From assembly GCF_900111245.1 (NCBI RefSeq), contig NZ_FOGO01000001.1, positions 1-64,000 on the forward strand: a stretch of 64,000 nt of DNA. Reading direction: 5' to 3'. The notes under the pieces were generated by a model. That model saw nothing but the letters and a program-made list of their open reading frames with translations. It was not told the DNA's origin and did not search any database. This document shows, one piece after another, positions 41,736 through 52,221 of the stretch. The first letter of the stretch is position 1, and every line of letters begins with the position of its first letter. This DNA is from Streptomyces qinglanensis (lineage in GTDB: Bacteria > Actinomycetota > Actinomycetes > Streptomycetales > Streptomycetaceae). A program made the translations under genes and the position numbers.

Positions 41736-42893
41736 TCAGATCAGTGGGGTGATGAAGCGGCGCAGCGCCTCTTCGTAGCCGTGCGGGTCGGCGTTCCACA
41801 TGGCGGCGTGCGGGGCGTCCGGGACCTCGCGCAGGGAGATCAGCCGGGGGCGGCGCGCGGCCAGTGCCCGGGAGCTGTCCACCGGCGCGACGGTGTCGGC
41901 GGGTCCGTGCAGCACCAGGGTGGGCACTGTCAGCTTGGCGGAGTCCACCACCGCGACGTCCCGTCCCTCGGGGAGGCCGGCGCGTCCCTGGACGGCGCGC
42001 ACGACGAGCGGCAGCAGCGCGCGCGGGGTGCCCCGGAGGGCGGCCAGCGCGCGCACGGTGGCGGGCCAGTCCAGTACGGGCGAGTCCAGCACCAGGCCGG
42101 CCACCCGGTCCCGCAGCGGGGAGTTCGCGGCGGTGTGCAGCGCCATCGTGGCACCGCTGGACCAGCCGTGCAGGATCACCCGTCGGGCGCCGTGCTGCAC
42201 GGCGTAGCGGAGGGCGGCGTCCAGGTCGCGCCACTCGGAGTTGCCCAGGTGCCCGATGCCGTCGGGGTACGGGGGCGCGCCGGGGTCCCCGCGGTAGGCG
42301 ATGTCGAGCACCGGGACGCTGAACCGCCGGTAGAAGGGGACGAGTGCCAGGGGGTGCTCACGGGTGGCGCCGAGGCCGTGCACGGCGATCACCCAGACGC
42401 CGCGGTCGCCGGGGACGAACCAGGCGGGCAGCGGACCGAGTTCGCCGGGGATCTCGGCGTCGGCGTACGCCGTCCCGAGCGCCTCGCCGGGGTTCCCGAC
42501 GTACACCTGCGGGGTGAGGCGGACGGTGGTGCCGGCGCTCAGCCGCCCCCGGTCGACGCGGCGCAGCTCCCGTACGACGGCGTGCGGGCGGGGCCGCGCC
42601 GCGGTCGCGTCCGCCAGCACCGGGCCGACGACGGCGTGCACCCCGCGCCCGGTCAGCCCGTAGACCCCGGGCAGTCCGGCGGCCAGGGAGCGGGTGACGG
42701 CGATCCTGTCGTCGTCGTGCGAGTGCACCGTCAGCCGGGTGCCCTCGAACCCCGCGGTGGGCCCGCTGCCGGCGTCGCCCCGGGGCCGCGGCGGGCGCAG
42801 CGCGGCATCGGCTGCGTACCGTCCGGCCGCCAGGGTGGCCGCGCCGGTACCGAGCACGGTGGTGGCGGCCAGGGCCGCGGTTCGCAGGCGCAT
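41736..42893 (-). CDS. alpha/beta hydrolase with N-terminal membrane anchor
   Basis: 385 aa. A hydrophobic N-terminal segment (RTAALAATTVLGTGAATLAA) precedes a mostly secreted-type domain. The catalytic Ser is in HGWSSGATMAL, Asp in HGPADTVAPVDSS, His in DAPHAAMW. The upstream oxyanion block is VHGLGATREHPLAL. Peptidase or esterase activity is likely; no substrate assignment. ATG at 42891-42893. Confidence 0.85.
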   Translation of the reverse strand: MRLRTAALAATTVLGTGAATLAAGRYAADAALRPPRPRGDAGSGPTAGFEGTRLTVHSHDDDRIAVTRSLAAGLPGVYGLTGRGVHAVVGPVLADATAARPRPHAVVRELRRVDRGRLSAGTTVRLTPQVYVGNPGEALGTAYADAEIPGELGPLPAWFVPGDRGVWVIAVHGLGATREHPLALVPFYRRFSVPVLDIAYRGDPGAPPYPDGIGHLGNSEWRDLDAALRYAVQHGARRVILHGWSSGATMALHTAANSPLRDRVAGLVLDSPVLDWPATVRALAALRGTPRALLPLVVRAVQGRAGLPEGRDVAVVDSAKLTVPTLVLHGPADTVAPVDSSRALAARRPRLISLREVPDAPHAAMWNADPHGYEEALRRFITPLI

Positions 42894-43108
42894 CCTCCAC
42901 AGTGTTGACGCGATCGGAGGCCGGAAACCAGCAGGGCGGGCCGGGAGGGTGACACCCGACCGGCGGAACCGGGACGGAAGCGCCAGCATGGGCCGGGGTG
43001 TTGGCGGGCGGGCGGCCGCGTCGCGTTGGCTCCGTGCAGCCCGCTGACTACGGTGTGACCTGGCCCACACAACAGGTGTCAGGGGGCGACACTTCGATGC
43101 CCGCCCCA

Positions 43109-43141
43109 GTTCACCTTCCGTTCACTCGCCGTCTTTACGTT
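43109..43141 (+). promoter_or_regulatory. PHO box (PhoP operator) upstream of the PiT gene
   Basis: Three consecutive 11-nt units: GTTCACCTTCC (43109-43119), GTTCACTCGCC (43120-43130) and GTCTTTACGTT (43131-43141). The first two fit the Streptomyces PHO-box consensus GTTCAC with 11-nt spacing. The start codon of the phosphate transporter is 39 nt downstream. Confidence 0.7.
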
Positions 43142-43180
43142 CACGACGTCATTGCCCCTCGAACTGATTGTGCCTGGTGA

Positions 43181-44509
<1,329 letters not shown>

Positions 44510-44526
44510 GCAGAAGGGACGACCGC

Positions 44527-44739
44527 ATGCACATCGACTGGGCCGCGCTCGGCCAGGTCTTCGGCGTCAGCCTGGTGGCGACGGTGGGACTCGTCGGCAT
44601 CTTCACTCTCGGCATCGTCGCCGGCTCGCCGCGCACCGCCGGCACCGCTCCCTCGGCGCTGGCCCGCACCGGTGCCTACGCCTGCTACGCACTGTGCCTG
44701 GCAGCGGTGGCGTACGGGATCTTCCTGATCGCGGGCTGA
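44527..44739 (+). CDS. small membrane protein downstream of PiT (hypothetical)
   Basis: 70 aa. Two transmembrane segments (GQVFGVSLVATVGLVGIFTL and YACYALCLAAVAYGIFLIAG). The gene begins 17 bp past the PiT stop and ends at a strong hairpin, so the two form an operon. In S. coelicolor a similar small protein follows pitH2. An accessory role is inferred from position. Confidence 0.78.
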   Translation: MHIDWAALGQVFGVSLVATVGLVGIFTLGIVAGSPRTAGTAPSALARTGAYACYALCLAAVAYGIFLIAG

Positions 44740-44749
44740 GCCCGCTCCC

Positions 44750-44790
44750 GTCCGGCCGCGGCAGCCCTGGCAGGGCTGCCGCGGCCGGAC
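44750..44790 (+). terminator. long perfect hairpin after the pit operon
   Basis: 18-bp perfect stem GTCCGGCCGCGGCAGCCC (44750-44767) and its complement (44773-44790), loop TGGCA, 11 bp after the stop codon of the small membrane gene. Confidence 0.88.
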
Positions 44791-44800
44791 GAACCGCTTC

Positions 44801-44837
44801 GGTGAGGGGGCACGGGAGCATCCCGTGCCCCCTCACC
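44801..44837 (+). terminator. second perfect hairpin before the B12 riboswitch
   Basis: 17-bp perfect stem GGTGAGGGGGCACGGGA (44801-44817) and its complement (44821-44837), loop GCA. It lies 11 nt after the first hairpin and 50 nt before the riboswitch. Confidence 0.8.
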
Positions 44838-44889
44838 GATGGTGCTGCCCGCCGCCCCCGTCGCAGGTCAAGGGCGAGTTGACGGGGCC

Positions 44890-45072
44890 GGACCGGCGTG
44901 GTGGACTTCCCGTGCCAAACGGCGGCACGGAGAGGAAGCCGGTGCGAATCCGGCGCGGTCCCGCCACTGTCACCGGGGAGCGCCACCCCAACGAAGCCAC
45001 GGCCCGCACGGGCTGGAAGGCGGGGGCGGTGTGGATCCGGGAGCCAGGAGACTCTCGCCGCCGGTCGAGTCG
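44890..45072 (+). ncRNA. cobalamin (AdoCbl) riboswitch
   Basis: Hallmarks of the B12 element: GAAGCCGGTGCGAATCCGGC (44935-44954), CCCGCCACTGT (44960-44970), and the 3' block GAGCCAGGAGACTCTCGCC (45041-45059). Boundaries are approximate. It precedes a leader ORF and the cobD-cobQ genes, so rising cobalamin should lower their expression, by sequestering the ribosome-binding site at about 45095 or by termination. Confidence 0.95.
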
Positions 45073-45106
45073 AGCCAGGGCGAGGACCCTGAGTGAGGAC
45101 GCCGAG

Positions 45107-45214
45107 ATGCGTGGCTGTGCCGCCATATCCGCCGCCGACATGCCCTCCGCTGCCGCGGGGAGCGCTGTCGTGGGGACCGCTGCCGTGGGTGAGTGCGCCG
45201 GATCCGTCCGCTGA
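45107..45214 (+). CDS. 35-codon leader ORF between B12 riboswitch and cobD
   Basis: MRGCAAISAADMPSAAAGSA and then VVGTAAVGECAGSVR, 35 residues. GAGGA (45095-45099) lies 7 nt before the ATG, a good ribosome-binding site. Its TGA shares one base with the ATG of cobD (TGATG at 45212-45216). cobD itself has no clear Shine-Dalgarno, so coupling is likely. The peptide has two Cys and an Ala-rich run; no known family. Confidence 0.45.
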   Translation: MRGCAAISAADMPSAAAGSAVVGTAAVGECAGSVR

Positions 45215-46188
45215 TGGGCGCCGCTGACGTCCGGATGCGCGGGATCCTGCTGGGGTTCGCCGCCGACGCGCTGCTGGGCGACCCGCGGCGCGGGCACCCG
45301 GTGGCCGTCTTCGGCCGGGCCGCCGGAGCGCTGGAGCGCCGGCTGTGGCGCGACCACCGGGGTGCGGGTGCGCTGCACACCGTCCTCGCCGCGGGCGGCG
45401 CCGTCGCCGCGGCCGGTGCCGCGTGCCGTGCCGCGCGCAGCCGGGCGGCCGCACCGCTCCCCGAACTCGTCCTGACCGCGGCCGCCACCTGGGCCGTCCT
45501 CGGAGGGACGTCGCTGACCCGGGAGGCGCAGGCGGTCCGCGGCGCGCTGGAGACCGGGGACCTGGAGCTGGCACGCGAGCGGCTGCCCGCGCTGTGCGGG
45601 CGCGATCCGCAGCGGCTGGAGGCACCGGAAGTGGCCCGCGCCGTGGTCGAGTCGGTCGCGGAGAACACCTCGGACGCCGTGGTGGGGGCCCTGGTCTGGG
45701 GGGCGCTGGCCGGTGTCCCCGGCCTGGTGGGCTTCCGCGCCGTCAACACGCTGGACGCGATGGTGGGCCACCGCTCCCCGCGGCACCGCCGCTTCGGCTG
45801 GGCCGCCGCGCGGCTGGACGACGCGGCGGGCGGGCCGGGAGCGCGGCTGACCGCCGTGCTCGCCGCGCTCGCCGGACCCGATCCGCGCGGCGCCCTGCGC
45901 GCCTGGCGGGCCGACGCGCACCGGCACCCCAGCCCCAACGCGGGCCCGGTGGAGGCGTCGTTCGCGGGCGCCCTCGGGGTGCGGCTGGGCGGCACGCTCG
46001 CCTACGGCGGGCGGGTGGAGCACCGGCCCGTCCTCAACGCTTCCGGCCGCGCCGTACGCACCGCCGACATCGAGCGGGCCGTGCGGCTGTCGCGCCGGGT
46101 GGGGCAACTGGCCCTGGTGACGAGCTGTCTGACGGGAGCGGCGGTGCGCCGCCTGCGGCGGGGCCGCACGGTGGGAGGAGCACGGTGA
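45214..46188 (+). CDS. cobD: adenosylcobinamide-phosphate synthase CobD/CbiB
   Basis: 324 aa. CbiB/CobD joins aminopropanol phosphate to adenosylcobyric acid, forming the nucleotide-loop precursor. Membrane protein with several hydrophobic segments. Family motifs: [20 protein letters not shown] at the N terminus, [20 protein letters not shown] and [22 protein letters not shown] at 45214 overlaps the leader ORF; an upstream in-frame GTG at 45193 is possible. Its last bases overlap the cobQ start. Confidence 0.93.
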   Translation: MGAADVRMRGILLGFAADALLGDPRRGHPVAVFGRAAGALERRLWRDHRGAGALHTVLAAGGAVAAAGAACRAARSRAAAPLPELVLTAAATWAVLGGTSLTREAQAVRGALETGDLELARERLPALCGRDPQRLEAPEVARAVVESVAENTSDAVVGALVWGALAGVPGLVGFRAVNTLDAMVGHRSPRHRRFGWAAARLDDAAGGPGARLTAVLAALAGPDPRGALRAWRADAHRHPSPNAGPVEASFAGALGVRLGGTLAYGGRVEHRPVLNASGRAVRTADIERAVRLSRRVGQLALVTSCLTGAAVRRLRRGRTVGGAR

Positions 46189-47810
46189 GCGGGCGCGGAA
46201 CGGGCGGGCGCGGAACGGGCGGGCTGCTGGTCGCGGGGACGACCTCGGACGCGGGCAAGAGCGTGGTGACGGCGGGCATCTGCCGCTGGCTGGCCCGCAA
46301 GGGGATCCGGGTCGCGCCGTTCAAGGCGCAGAACATGTCGCTCAACTCCTATGTCACCTCCGACGGGGCGGAGATCGGCCGCGCCCAGGCGATGCAGGCG
46401 GCAGCGGCCCGGGTGGAGCCGAGCGCGCTGATGAACCCGGTGCTGCTGAAGCCGGGCGGTGACCGCACCAGCCAGGTCGTCCTGCTGGGCAAGGCGGTCG
46501 GCGAGATGTCGGCGCGGGGCTACTTCGGGCGGCACCCGGGCGACGGGGGGCCGGCCGGGGACGGGGCGGACGGCGAGGGTGCGCCGCCCGTGGGGCGCGC
46601 GGAGCTGCTGGAGACGGTCGCGGGCTGCCTGGAGGAGCTGCGGCGCACCCACGACGCGGTCGTCTGCGAGGGCGCGGGCAGTCCCGCCGAGATCAACCTG
46701 CGGCGCAGCGACATCGTCAACATGGGGCTGGCCCGGGCCTGCCGGCTGCCGGTGCTGGTCGTCGGCGACATCGACCGGGGCGGAGTGTTCGCCTCGCTCT
46801 TCGGTACGACGGCGCTGCTGGCGCCGGAGGACCAGGCGCTGCTCGCCGGCTACCTGGTCAACAAGTTCCGCGGCGACGGCTCGCTGCTGGAGCCCGGCCT
46901 GGAGATGCTGCGGAAGCTGACGGGGCGCCCCACGCTCGGCGTGCTGCCCTACCGGCACGGGCTGGGCATCGACGAGGAGGACGGGCTGCGGGTGTCGCTG
47001 CGCGGGACCGTGCGCGAGTCCGCCGTCGCGGGCCCGTACGGCGCCGATGTGCTGCGGGTGGCCGTGCTGCCGGTGCCGCTGATGTCCAACTTCACCGATG
47101 TCGACGCGCTGGCGGCCGAACCCGGCGTGGTGGTGCGGTTCAGCGACCGCCCCGAGGAACTGGCCGACGCGGACCTGGTGGTGGTGCCCGGCACCCGCGG
47201 GACGGTCAAGGCCCTGGAGTGGGTGCGGGCACGGGGGCTGGCAGCGGCGCTGGCGCGGCGCGCGGCCGAGGGGCGGCCCGTGCTGGGCATCTGCGGCGGC
47301 TACCAACTGCTGGGTGAGCACATCGAGGACGACGTCGAGTCGCGGGCGGGCGCGGTCGAGGGCCTCGGGCTGCTGCCGGTGCGGGTGCGGTTCGCGCCGG
47401 AGAAGACGCTGGCACGCCCGCACGGGCTGGCGCTGGGCGAGCCGGTGGAGGGGTACGAGATCCACCACGGAGTGGCCGATGTGCGGGGCGGCGAGCCGTT
47501 TCTGCGCACCGCTGACGGCGCTGACGGCGCTCCCGTGGACGGCTGCCGGGTCGGCAGCGTGTGGGGCACCCACTGGCACGGCTCGCTGGAGTCGGACGGT
47601 TTCCGCCGTGCCTTTCTGCGGCGGGTCGCCGCCGACGCGGGCCGCGCGTTCGAACCGGCGCCGGACACCCGGTTCGCGGCGCTGCGCGAGGAGCAACTCG
47701 ACCGGCTGGGCGATCTGATCGAGGAGCACGCGGACACGGACGCGCTGCTGCGGCTCATCGAGCACGGCGTGCCGGAGGGGCTGCCGTTCGTACCGCCGGG
47801 GGCGCCGTGA
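46185..47810 (+). CDS. cobQ: cobyric acid synthase CobQ
   Basis: 541 aa. ATP-dependent amidation of adenosylcobyrinic acid diamide at b, d, e and g side chains. N-terminal dethiobiotin-synthase-like ATPase: [54 protein letters not shown]-terminal class I glutaminase: [20 protein letters not shown] with the Cys nucleophile and [11 protein letters not shown] with His. GTG at 46185-46187 overlaps the cobD stop. A Gly-rich insert follows residue 110. Confidence 0.95.
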   Translation: MSGRGTGGRGTGGLLVAGTTSDAGKSVVTAGICRWLARKGIRVAPFKAQNMSLNSYVTSDGAEIGRAQAMQAAAARVEPSALMNPVLLKPGGDRTSQVVLLGKAVGEMSARGYFGRHPGDGGPAGDGADGEGAPPVGRAELLETVAGCLEELRRTHDAVVCEGAGSPAEINLRRSDIVNMGLARACRLPVLVVGDIDRGGVFASLFGTTALLAPEDQALLAGYLVNKFRGDGSLLEPGLEMLRKLTGRPTLGVLPYRHGLGIDEEDGLRVSLRGTVRESAVAGPYGADVLRVAVLPVPLMSNFTDVDALAAEPGVVVRFSDRPEELADADLVVVPGTRGTVKALEWVRARGLAAALARRAAEGRPVLGICGGYQLLGEHIEDDVESRAGAVEGLGLLPVRVRFAPEKTLARPHGLALGEPVEGYEIHHGVADVRGGEPFLRTADGADGAPVDGCRVGSVWGTHWHGSLESDGFRRAFLRRVAADAGRAFEPAPDTRFAALREEQLDRLGDLIEEHADTDALLRLIEHGVPEGLPFVPPGAP

Positions 47811-47941
47811 GAAGCCCCGGGTCCGGGCGGCGGGGCACGGCACGCGGCACAGCAGGCGCGGCACCCGGCGCGCGCTGCTCGGCGGGCCCGGCCGGCAGAC
47901 CCGGCTCGACCGCCTCAGCCGGTCCGACCGGCCCGATCGAT

Positions 47942-47977
47942 CCGACCAGCCCGACCAGCCCGACCAGCCCGACCAGC
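47942..47977. repeat. four copies of CCGACCAGC
   Basis: The 9-bp unit CCGACCAGC occurs four times head to tail (47942-47977), with degenerate copies just before. It occupies the 200-bp space between cobQ and the chelatase gene. Confidence 0.9.
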
Positions 47978-48012
47978 ACAGCACGAAAGCCACTCGAAGG
48001 AGTGATCAGCGC

Positions 48013-50196
48013 ATGAGCGCCCGGTATCCGTTCACCGCGGTCGTCGGCATGGCCGACCTGCGGCTGGCCCTGCTGCTCAACGCCGTCAGCCCGGCCGTGG
48101 GCGGTGTGCTGGTGCGCGGTGAGAAGGGCACCGCCAAGAGCACCGCCGTCCGGGCCCTGGCGGATCTGCTGCCGGAGGTGCCCGTGGTGGCGGGCTGCCG
48201 GTTCAGCTGCGACCCCGCGGCGCCGGACCCGAAGTGCCCCGACGGGCCGCACGAGCCGGCCGCCGCGCAGGCCCGCGCGGCGCGCATGGTCGAGCTGCCC
48301 GTCGGCGCCTCGGAGGACCGGCTGGTGGGCGCGCTGGACATCGAGCGGGCGCTCGCGGAGGGCGTGAAGGCGTTCGAGCCGGGACTGCTGGCGGACGCGC
48401 ACCGCGGCATCCTGTACGTGGACGAGGTCAATCTGCTCCACGACCACCTGATCGACGTCCTGCTGGACGCCGCCGCCATGGGCGCCTCCTACGTGGAGCG
48501 CGAAGGCGTCTCCGTCCGGCACGCCTCGCGGTTCCTGCTGGTCGGCACCATGAACCCGGAAGAGGGTGAGCTGCGCCCCCAGTTGCTCGACAGGTTCGGG
48601 CTGACGGTCGAGGTGGCGGCCTCCCGGGAGCCGGAGGAACGGGTGGAGGTGGTGCGGCGGCGGCTCGCCTACGACGACGACCCGGCGGGCTTCGCGGCCC
48701 GCTGGGCGGAGGACGAGCGCGAGCTGCGCGAGCGCGTCGCGGCGGCCCGGGCGCTGCTGCCCGCCGTCGAACTCGACGACGCGGCACTGCGGCAGATCGC
48801 CGCCGCGTGCGCCGCGTTCGAGGTGGACGGCATGCGGGCCGACATCGTGATGGCGCGCACCGCGGTGGCGCTCGCCGCGTGGGCGGGCCGGACCCGGGTC
48901 GAGTCCGCGGATGTCCGGCAGGCGGCGCTGCTGGCGCTCCCGCACCGGCGCAGGCGCAATCCGTTCGACGCGCCGGGCCTGGACGAGGACAAGCTGGACC
49001 GCACGCTGGAGGAGAACAGCGACCCCGGCGGCGGTCCCGGACCGGACGGCCCGGAGGGACCCGGCGGGCCGGACGGAACCGACGGCCCGGACGGCCCGGA
49101 CGACGGTGGCGGCCCGGACGACGGCGGCGGCCCCGGCGGCGGTGGCGCGGCGCCTCCGCGGGAAGAGGCGCGGGACGGCGCCGGCGGCGAGCCGTCCGTC
49201 CCCGAGCAGGCGCAGCCGGATCCCGCCGAGCAGACCACCGGGCAGTCCGGCCCGCAGCCCTCGCCCCGGCCCTCGGCGGAAACACCCGACTCCGGGCAGG
49301 GCGCACCCGACCCCGACGCACCCGCGGCGTCCCAGGGCACCGCATCCTCCGGCGAGCCGTTCGCGGCGCGCACCCTGACCGTTCCCGGACTCGGCGAGGG
49401 CGCGGCGGGCCGGCGATCGCGGGCCCGGACCTCGCACGGCCGCACCACAGGGTCGCGCCGTCCGCAGGGGACGTTGGGCAAGCTGCATCTGGCCGCCACC
49501 GTGCAGGCGGCGGCCCCGCACCAGCACGCCCGCGGCCGCCGCGGCAGCGGCCTCGTGCTGCGCCGGGACGATCTGCGGGAGGCCGTGCGGGAGGGCCGCG
49601 AGGGCAATCTGGTGCTGTTCGTGGTGGACGCCTCCGGCTCGATGGCGGCCCGGCAGCGGATGGGCGCGGTCAAGGGCGCGGTGCTGTCGCTGCTGCTGGA
49701 CGCCTACCAGCGGCGGGACAAGGTGGGCCTGGTGACGTTCCGGCGCGGTGCGGCCGAGGTGGCGCTGCCGCCCACCTCGTCGGTGGACGCGGCGGCGGCC
49801 CGGCTGGAGTCGCTGCCGACCGGCGGACGCACCCCGCTGGCGGCGGGGCTGCTGCGGGCGCGGGAGGTGCTGCGGGTCGAGCGGCTGCGGGACCCGGCCC
49901 GGCGGCCGCTGCTGGTCACCGTCACGGACGGGCGCGCGACGGGCGGCCCGGAGCCGCTGGTGCGGGCGCGGCAGGCGGCGCGGCTGCTGGCGGCGGACGG
50001 CACCGCCTCGGTGGTCGTGGACTGCGAGGCGGGGCACGTGCGGCTGGGGCTGGCCCGGGAGCTGGCCGCCGAACTGGGCGGCGAGGCAGTCACATTGGAG
50101 GAGCTGCGCGCGGACGCGGTGACGGACCTGGTCCGGCACACGACGGACGCACGGAGCGCACGGCAGGCAGGCAAGCACACAGGGAGGGCCGCATAG
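48013..50196 (+). CDS. putative cobaltochelatase subunit (ChlI-ChlD fusion, CobS/CobT-like)
   Basis: 727 aa. N-terminal AAA+ domain (BchI/ChlI-like): Walker A RGEKGTAKSTAVRALADLLP, Walker B ILYVDEVNLLHDHL, and the sensor LLVGTMNPEEGELRPQLLDR. A disordered linker (about 330-480) is rich in Gly, Pro and Asp. The C-terminal VWA domain has MIDAS motif VVDASGSM and VTDGRATGG. Together these form the ATPase motor that drives cobalt insertion with CobN. GAAGGAGTG precedes the ATG. CobN is not found beside it. Confidence 0.88.
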   Translation: MSARYPFTAVVGMADLRLALLLNAVSPAVGGVLVRGEKGTAKSTAVRALADLLPEVPVVAGCRFSCDPAAPDPKCPDGPHEPAAAQARAARMVELPVGASEDRLVGALDIERALAEGVKAFEPGLLADAHRGILYVDEVNLLHDHLIDVLLDAAAMGASYVEREGVSVRHASRFLLVGTMNPEEGELRPQLLDRFGLTVEVAASREPEERVEVVRRRLAYDDDPAGFAARWAEDERELRERVAAARALLPAVELDDAALRQIAAACAAFEVDGMRADIVMARTAVALAAWAGRTRVESADVRQAALLALPHRRRRNPFDAPGLDEDKLDRTLEENSDPGGGPGPDGPEGPGGPDGTDGPDGPDDGGGPDDGGGPGGGGAAPPREEARDGAGGEPSVPEQAQPDPAEQTTGQSGPQPSPRPSAETPDSGQGAPDPDAPAASQGTASSGEPFAARTLTVPGLGEGAAGRRSRARTSHGRTTGSRRPQGTLGKLHLAATVQAAAPHQHARGRRGSGLVLRRDDLREAVREGREGNLVLFVVDASGSMAARQRMGAVKGAVLSLLLDAYQRRDKVGLVTFRRGAAEVALPPTSSVDAAAARLESLPTGGRTPLAAGLLRAREVLRVERLRDPARRPLLVTVTDGRATGGPEPLVRARQAARLLAADGTASVVVDCEAGHVRLGLARELAAELGGEAVTLEELRADAVTDLVRHTTDARSARQAGKHTGRAA

Positions 50197-50804
50197 TGCC
50201 GAAGGGACAGCCGGAGGTCGTGCCCCAGGACGGTCTCACCACCCGCCAGCGGCGCAACAGGCCGCTGGTGGCGGTCCACACCGGCGTCGGCAAGGGCAAG
50301 TCGACGGCTGCCTTCGGGCTGGCGCTGCGCGCCTGGAACCAGGGGTGGCCGATCGGGGTGTTCCAGTTCGTCAAGTCCGCGAAGTGGCGGGTCGGCGAGG
50401 AGCGTGCCCTGAAGGTGCTCGGCGACTCGGGCGAGGGCGGCAGCGTGACCTGGCACAAGATGGGCGAGGGCTGGTCCTGGATCCAGCGCAACGTCCAGGA
50501 CGGCGAGATGGGCAGCGAGGCGGCGGCCCGGGAGGGCTGGGAGCAGGTCAAGCGGGATCTGGCGGCCGAGACCTACCGGCTGCTGGTGCTGGACGAGTTC
50601 GCCTATCCGATGCACTGGGGCTGGGTGGACCCGGCGGAGGTCGTGGCCGTGCTGCGGGACCGCCCCGGCACCCAGCACGTGGTGATCACCGGCCGGAACG
50701 CGCCGCAGCAGTTGATCGACGCGGCAGACCTGGTCACCGACATGTCGAAGGTCAAGCACCCCATGGACGCGGGTCAGAAGGGGCAGAAGGGCATCGAGTG
50801 GTGA
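50196..50804 (+). CDS. cobO: cob(I)yrinic acid a,c-diamide adenosyltransferase
   Basis: 202 aa. CobO/BtuR adds the 5'-deoxyadenosyl group from ATP to corrinoid cobalt. P-loop: VHTGVGKGKSTAAFGLALRA. Other motifs: FVKSAKWRVGEERALKVLGD, HKMGEGWSWI, LLVLDEFAYPMHWGWVD, and VITGRNAPQQLIDAADLVTD. GTG start shares a base with the chelatase stop (TAGTG). Confidence 0.95.
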   Translation: MPKGQPEVVPQDGLTTRQRRNRPLVAVHTGVGKGKSTAAFGLALRAWNQGWPIGVFQFVKSAKWRVGEERALKVLGDSGEGGSVTWHKMGEGWSWIQRNVQDGEMGSEAAAREGWEQVKRDLAAETYRLLVLDEFAYPMHWGWVDPAEVVAVLRDRPGTQHVVITGRNAPQQLIDAADLVTDMSKVKHPMDAGQKGQKGIEW

Positions 50805-50838
50805 GCAGCACCGCTGCCGGGCGGCCGGGAGCCGCCGC

Positions 50839-52221
50839 GTGATCCGTACCCCGCGTCTGGTCGTCGCCGCGCCGTCCTCCGGCAGCGGGAAGACGACCGT
50901 GGCCACCGGGCTGATGGCCGCGTTCACCGCGCGGGGGCTGGCCGTCTCGCCGCACAAGGTCGGACCCGACTACATCGACCCCGGCTACCACGCGCTGGCG
51001 ACCGGCCGCCCGGGCCGCAACCTGGACGCCTATCTGTGCGGCCCGGAGCGGATCGCCCCGCTGCTGGGCCATGCCGCCGCCGGCGCCGATCTCGCGGTCG
51101 TCGAGGGTGTGATGGGGCTGTACGACGGTGCCGCCGGGCAGGGCGAGCTGGCGTCGACCGCGCATGTCGCCAAACTGCTGCGGGCCCCGGTGGTGCTGGT
51201 GGTGGACGGCTCCTCGCAGTCGCGCTCGGTGGCCGCGCTGGTGCACGGCTTCGCCTCCTGGGACCCGCAGGTGCGGGTCGCGGGGGTGGTGCTCAACAAG
51301 GTGGGCTCGGACCGGCACGAGGAGTTGCTGCGGGACGCCCTGGAGGGTTCGGGCGTGCCGGTGCTGGGGGTGCTGCGCCGTACCGAGGCGGTCCGTGCGC
51401 CCTCCCGGCACCTGGGGCTGGTGCCGGTCGCGGAGCGGCGCGCGGAGGCGGTGGAGTCGGTGGCGGCCCTCGCGGATCAGGTGCGCACCGGCTGCGATCT
51501 GGACGCGCTGCTGGCGCTCGCGCGGCAGGCGCCGCCGCTGCCCGAGGAGGCGTGGGACCCGGCCGCCGCGCTGGAGGCGCGGCCGGTGGCCCGGGCGCCG
51601 CGGGTGGCGGTGGCCGGCGGCGAGGCGTTCACCTTCTCCTACGCCGAGCACAGCGAACTGCTGCGGGCCGCGGGAGCCGAGGTCGTCCCCTTCGATCCGC
51701 TGCGGGACCCGGCGCTGCCGCACGGCACGGCGGGACTGGTCGTCGGTGGCGGCTTCCCCGAGGTGTACGCACCGGAGTTGGCCGAAAACCGCCCCCTGCG
51801 GGAGCAGATCGCGGCCTTCCGCGGACCGATAGCCGCCGAGTGCGCCGGGCTCCTCTATCTCGCGCGGGAGCTGGACGGCAAGCCGATGTGCGGAGTGCTC
51901 GACGCGCGCGGCCGGATGGCCGACCGGCTGACACTGGGCTACCGCGAAGCGGTCGCCGTGGCCGACAGCGCCCTGGCCGAGGCGGGCACCCGGGTGCGCG
52001 GGCACGAGTTCCACCGCACCGAACTGCTGCCGGGCGCCGGGCAGGTGCCCGCCTGGGGACTGGTACGCCCCGAACGCCGCACCGAGGGCTTCGTCCAGGG
52101 CCATGTGCACGCCTCCTACCTGCATGTGCACTGGGCCGCCGCTCCGCGGATGGCGGCCCGGTTCACGGCGCGCTGCGCGGCGCGGCGGGAGGCCGGGAGC
52201 CCGGCGGGAAGCGCCGTATGA
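50839..52221 (+). CDS. cobB: cobyrinate a,c-diamide synthase
   Basis: 460 aa. Amidates the a and c side chains of cobyrinic acid (CbiA/CobB). N-terminal ATPase: PSSGSGKTTVATGLMAAFTA, HKVGPDYIDPGYHALATGRP, EGVMGLYDGAAG. C-terminal glutaminase: AECAGLLYLARELDGKPMCG with the Cys nucleophile and GFVQGHVHASYLHVHWA with His. GTG start at 50839; 34 bp after cobO. The end overlaps the next start by 4 nt (ATGA). Confidence 0.95.
   Translation: MIRTPRLVVAAPSSGSGKTTVATGLMAAFTARGLAVSPHKVGPDYIDPGYHALATGRPGRNLDAYLCGPERIAPLLGHAAAGADLAVVEGVMGLYDGAAGQGELASTAHVAKLLRAPVVLVVDGSSQSRSVAALVHGFASWDPQVRVAGVVLNKVGSDRHEELLRDALEGSGVPVLGVLRRTEAVRAPSRHLGLVPVAERRAEAVESVAALADQVRTGCDLDALLALARQAPPLPEEAWDPAAALEARPVARAPRVAVAGGEAFTFSYAEHSELLRAAGAEVVPFDPLRDPALPHGTAGLVVGGGFPEVYAPELAENRPLREQIAAFRGPIAAECAGLLYLARELDGKPMCGVLDARGRMADRLTLGYREAVAVADSALAEAGTRVRGHEFHRTELLPGAGQVPAWGLVRPERRTEGFVQGHVHASYLHVHWAAAPRMAARFTARCAARREAGSPAGSAV

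Noticed and set aside
47755..50178. 807-aa open frame on the minus strand
   Set aside because: Antisense to the chelatase gene, which has intact AAA+ and VWA motifs.
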